From positions 62,001 through 126,000 of the forward strand of contig NZ_FNOR01000007.1 of the NCBI RefSeq assembly GCF_900107095.1: DNA of 64,000 nucleotides, read 5' to 3'. This document shows, one piece after another, positions 63,712 through 64,000 of the stretch (position 1 is the first letter of the stretch; each line of letters starts with the position of its first letter). The notes under the pieces were generated by a model that made no database searches, was not told where the DNA came from, and saw nothing but the letters and a program-made list of their open reading frames with translations. This DNA comes from Collimonas sp. OK242 (GTDB lineage Bacteria; Pseudomonadota; Gammaproteobacteria; Burkholderiales; Burkholderiaceae_D). A program made the translations under genes and the position numbers.

Positions 63712-64000
63712 ATGACCCAGTCCACACCACGTGTAGCCGACCACCCTGCCCATCCGCAATTCCTCAGCCGCTGGTCGCCACGCGCCTATGCCAATGACGA
63801 AATTTCCGAGCAAGAATTGCTGACCATCCTGGAAGCGGCGCGTTGGGCGCCATCGTCCTACAATTCGCAACCTTGGCGTTTCGTCTTCGCACGTCGCGGC
63901 ACACCGCACTGGAACAACTTGCTGGCTTTGCTTAACGATTTCAATCGCAGCTGGGCGGAAAATGCAGCGGCATTGGTGATCATCTTGTCGAAAACCACTT
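63712..64000 (+). CDS. Nitroreductase family protein (3' end cut off)
   Basis: N-terminal 96 residues of an FMN-dependent nitroreductase-family enzyme that uses NAD(P)H to reduce nitro compounds, quinones or similar substrates. The family's FMN-binding start is present: SRWSPRAYANDEISEQEL with the Arg/Ser cluster (near residues 19-36), and EAARWAPSSYNSQPWRFVFA (41-60), where APSSxNxQPW is diagnostic. A following helix, LLALLNDFNRSWAENAAALV, is also typical. AGGAA lies 5 nt before the ATG. The gene diverges from argS and runs off the window. Confidence 0.9.
   Translation, partial: MTQSTPRVADHPAHPQFLSRWSPRAYANDEISEQELLTILEAARWAPSSYNSQPWRFVFARRGTPHWNNLLALLNDFNRSWAENAAALVIILSKTT

Overview
The window looks like a chromosomal segment of a GC-rich betaproteobacterium of the Burkholderiales, most likely Oxalobacteraceae (Collimonas/Herbaspirillum-like). 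This placement is inferred from gene content and arrangement: a leucine-degradation (liu) gene string with aceK inside it, a dadR/dadA/dadX block, bioFADB, and the general style of the proteins. No rRNA, tRNA, CRISPR array, insertion sequence or prophage is visible. Genes are tightly packed and nearly all are intact. Both window ends cut a gene: a crotonase on the left and a nitroreductase on the right.

Left part (1-13 kb): a minus-strand jetA-jetB-jetC set encodes a Wadjet/MksBEF-type SMC complex. The expected fourth gene, the nuclease jetD, is missing; a dienoyl-CoA isomerase-like crotonase follows jetC instead. Next come a DUF2804 gene, a YegD-like Hsp70, a CLC-F-type fluoride/proton antiporter translationally coupled to a LysR regulator, and a divergent doxX-pirin pair. 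An AT-rich palindromic operator lies beside the lysR start.

Middle part (13-36 kb): an AlaX-type tRNA editing protein, a periplasmic amidohydrolase, and a D-alanine catabolism block (dadR divergent from dadA-dadX). The M20-fold protein that follows dadX lacks several family metal ligands. Then come housekeeping and transport genes: a Bcr/CflA pump, a DUF71 ATPase, RarD, EttA, DUF4337, periplasmic asparaginase, MscS, OmpW with a perfect FNR-type box, HisC, an MFS transporter, a META/DUF4377 lipoprotein, an alpha/beta hydrolase, a nitronate monooxygenase, an MBL hydrolase, a DUF1289 protein and a small hypothetical protein.

Right-centre part (35.7-57.3 kb): a run of some nineteen minus-strand genes starts with the MerR regulator liuR. 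It carries the leucine/isovalerate pathway (liuA, liuB, liuC, liuD, and the HMG-CoA lyase), an acyl-CoA ligase, a thiolase, aceK, ghrA and a serine/threonine dehydratase. Between the two subunit genes of methylcrotonyl-CoA carboxylase, a biotin enzyme, sit liuC, a cytochrome P450 and bioF-bioA-bioD-bioB. The P450, bioF, bioA and bioD are joined by three consecutive 8-bp overlaps. The P450 could supply the pimeloyl precursor in the manner of Bacillus BioI. The cluster thus appears to pair a biotin-dependent catabolic pathway with synthesis of its cofactor, and to link acetyl-CoA production to control of the glyoxylate bypass through AceK. A REP-like double hairpin separates liuD from ghrA.

Right end (57.4-64 kb): an MBL hydrolase divergent from liuR, a LysE-type exporter, an SDR, dsbA, a SPOR-domain protein, argS, and the start of a nitroreductase gene.
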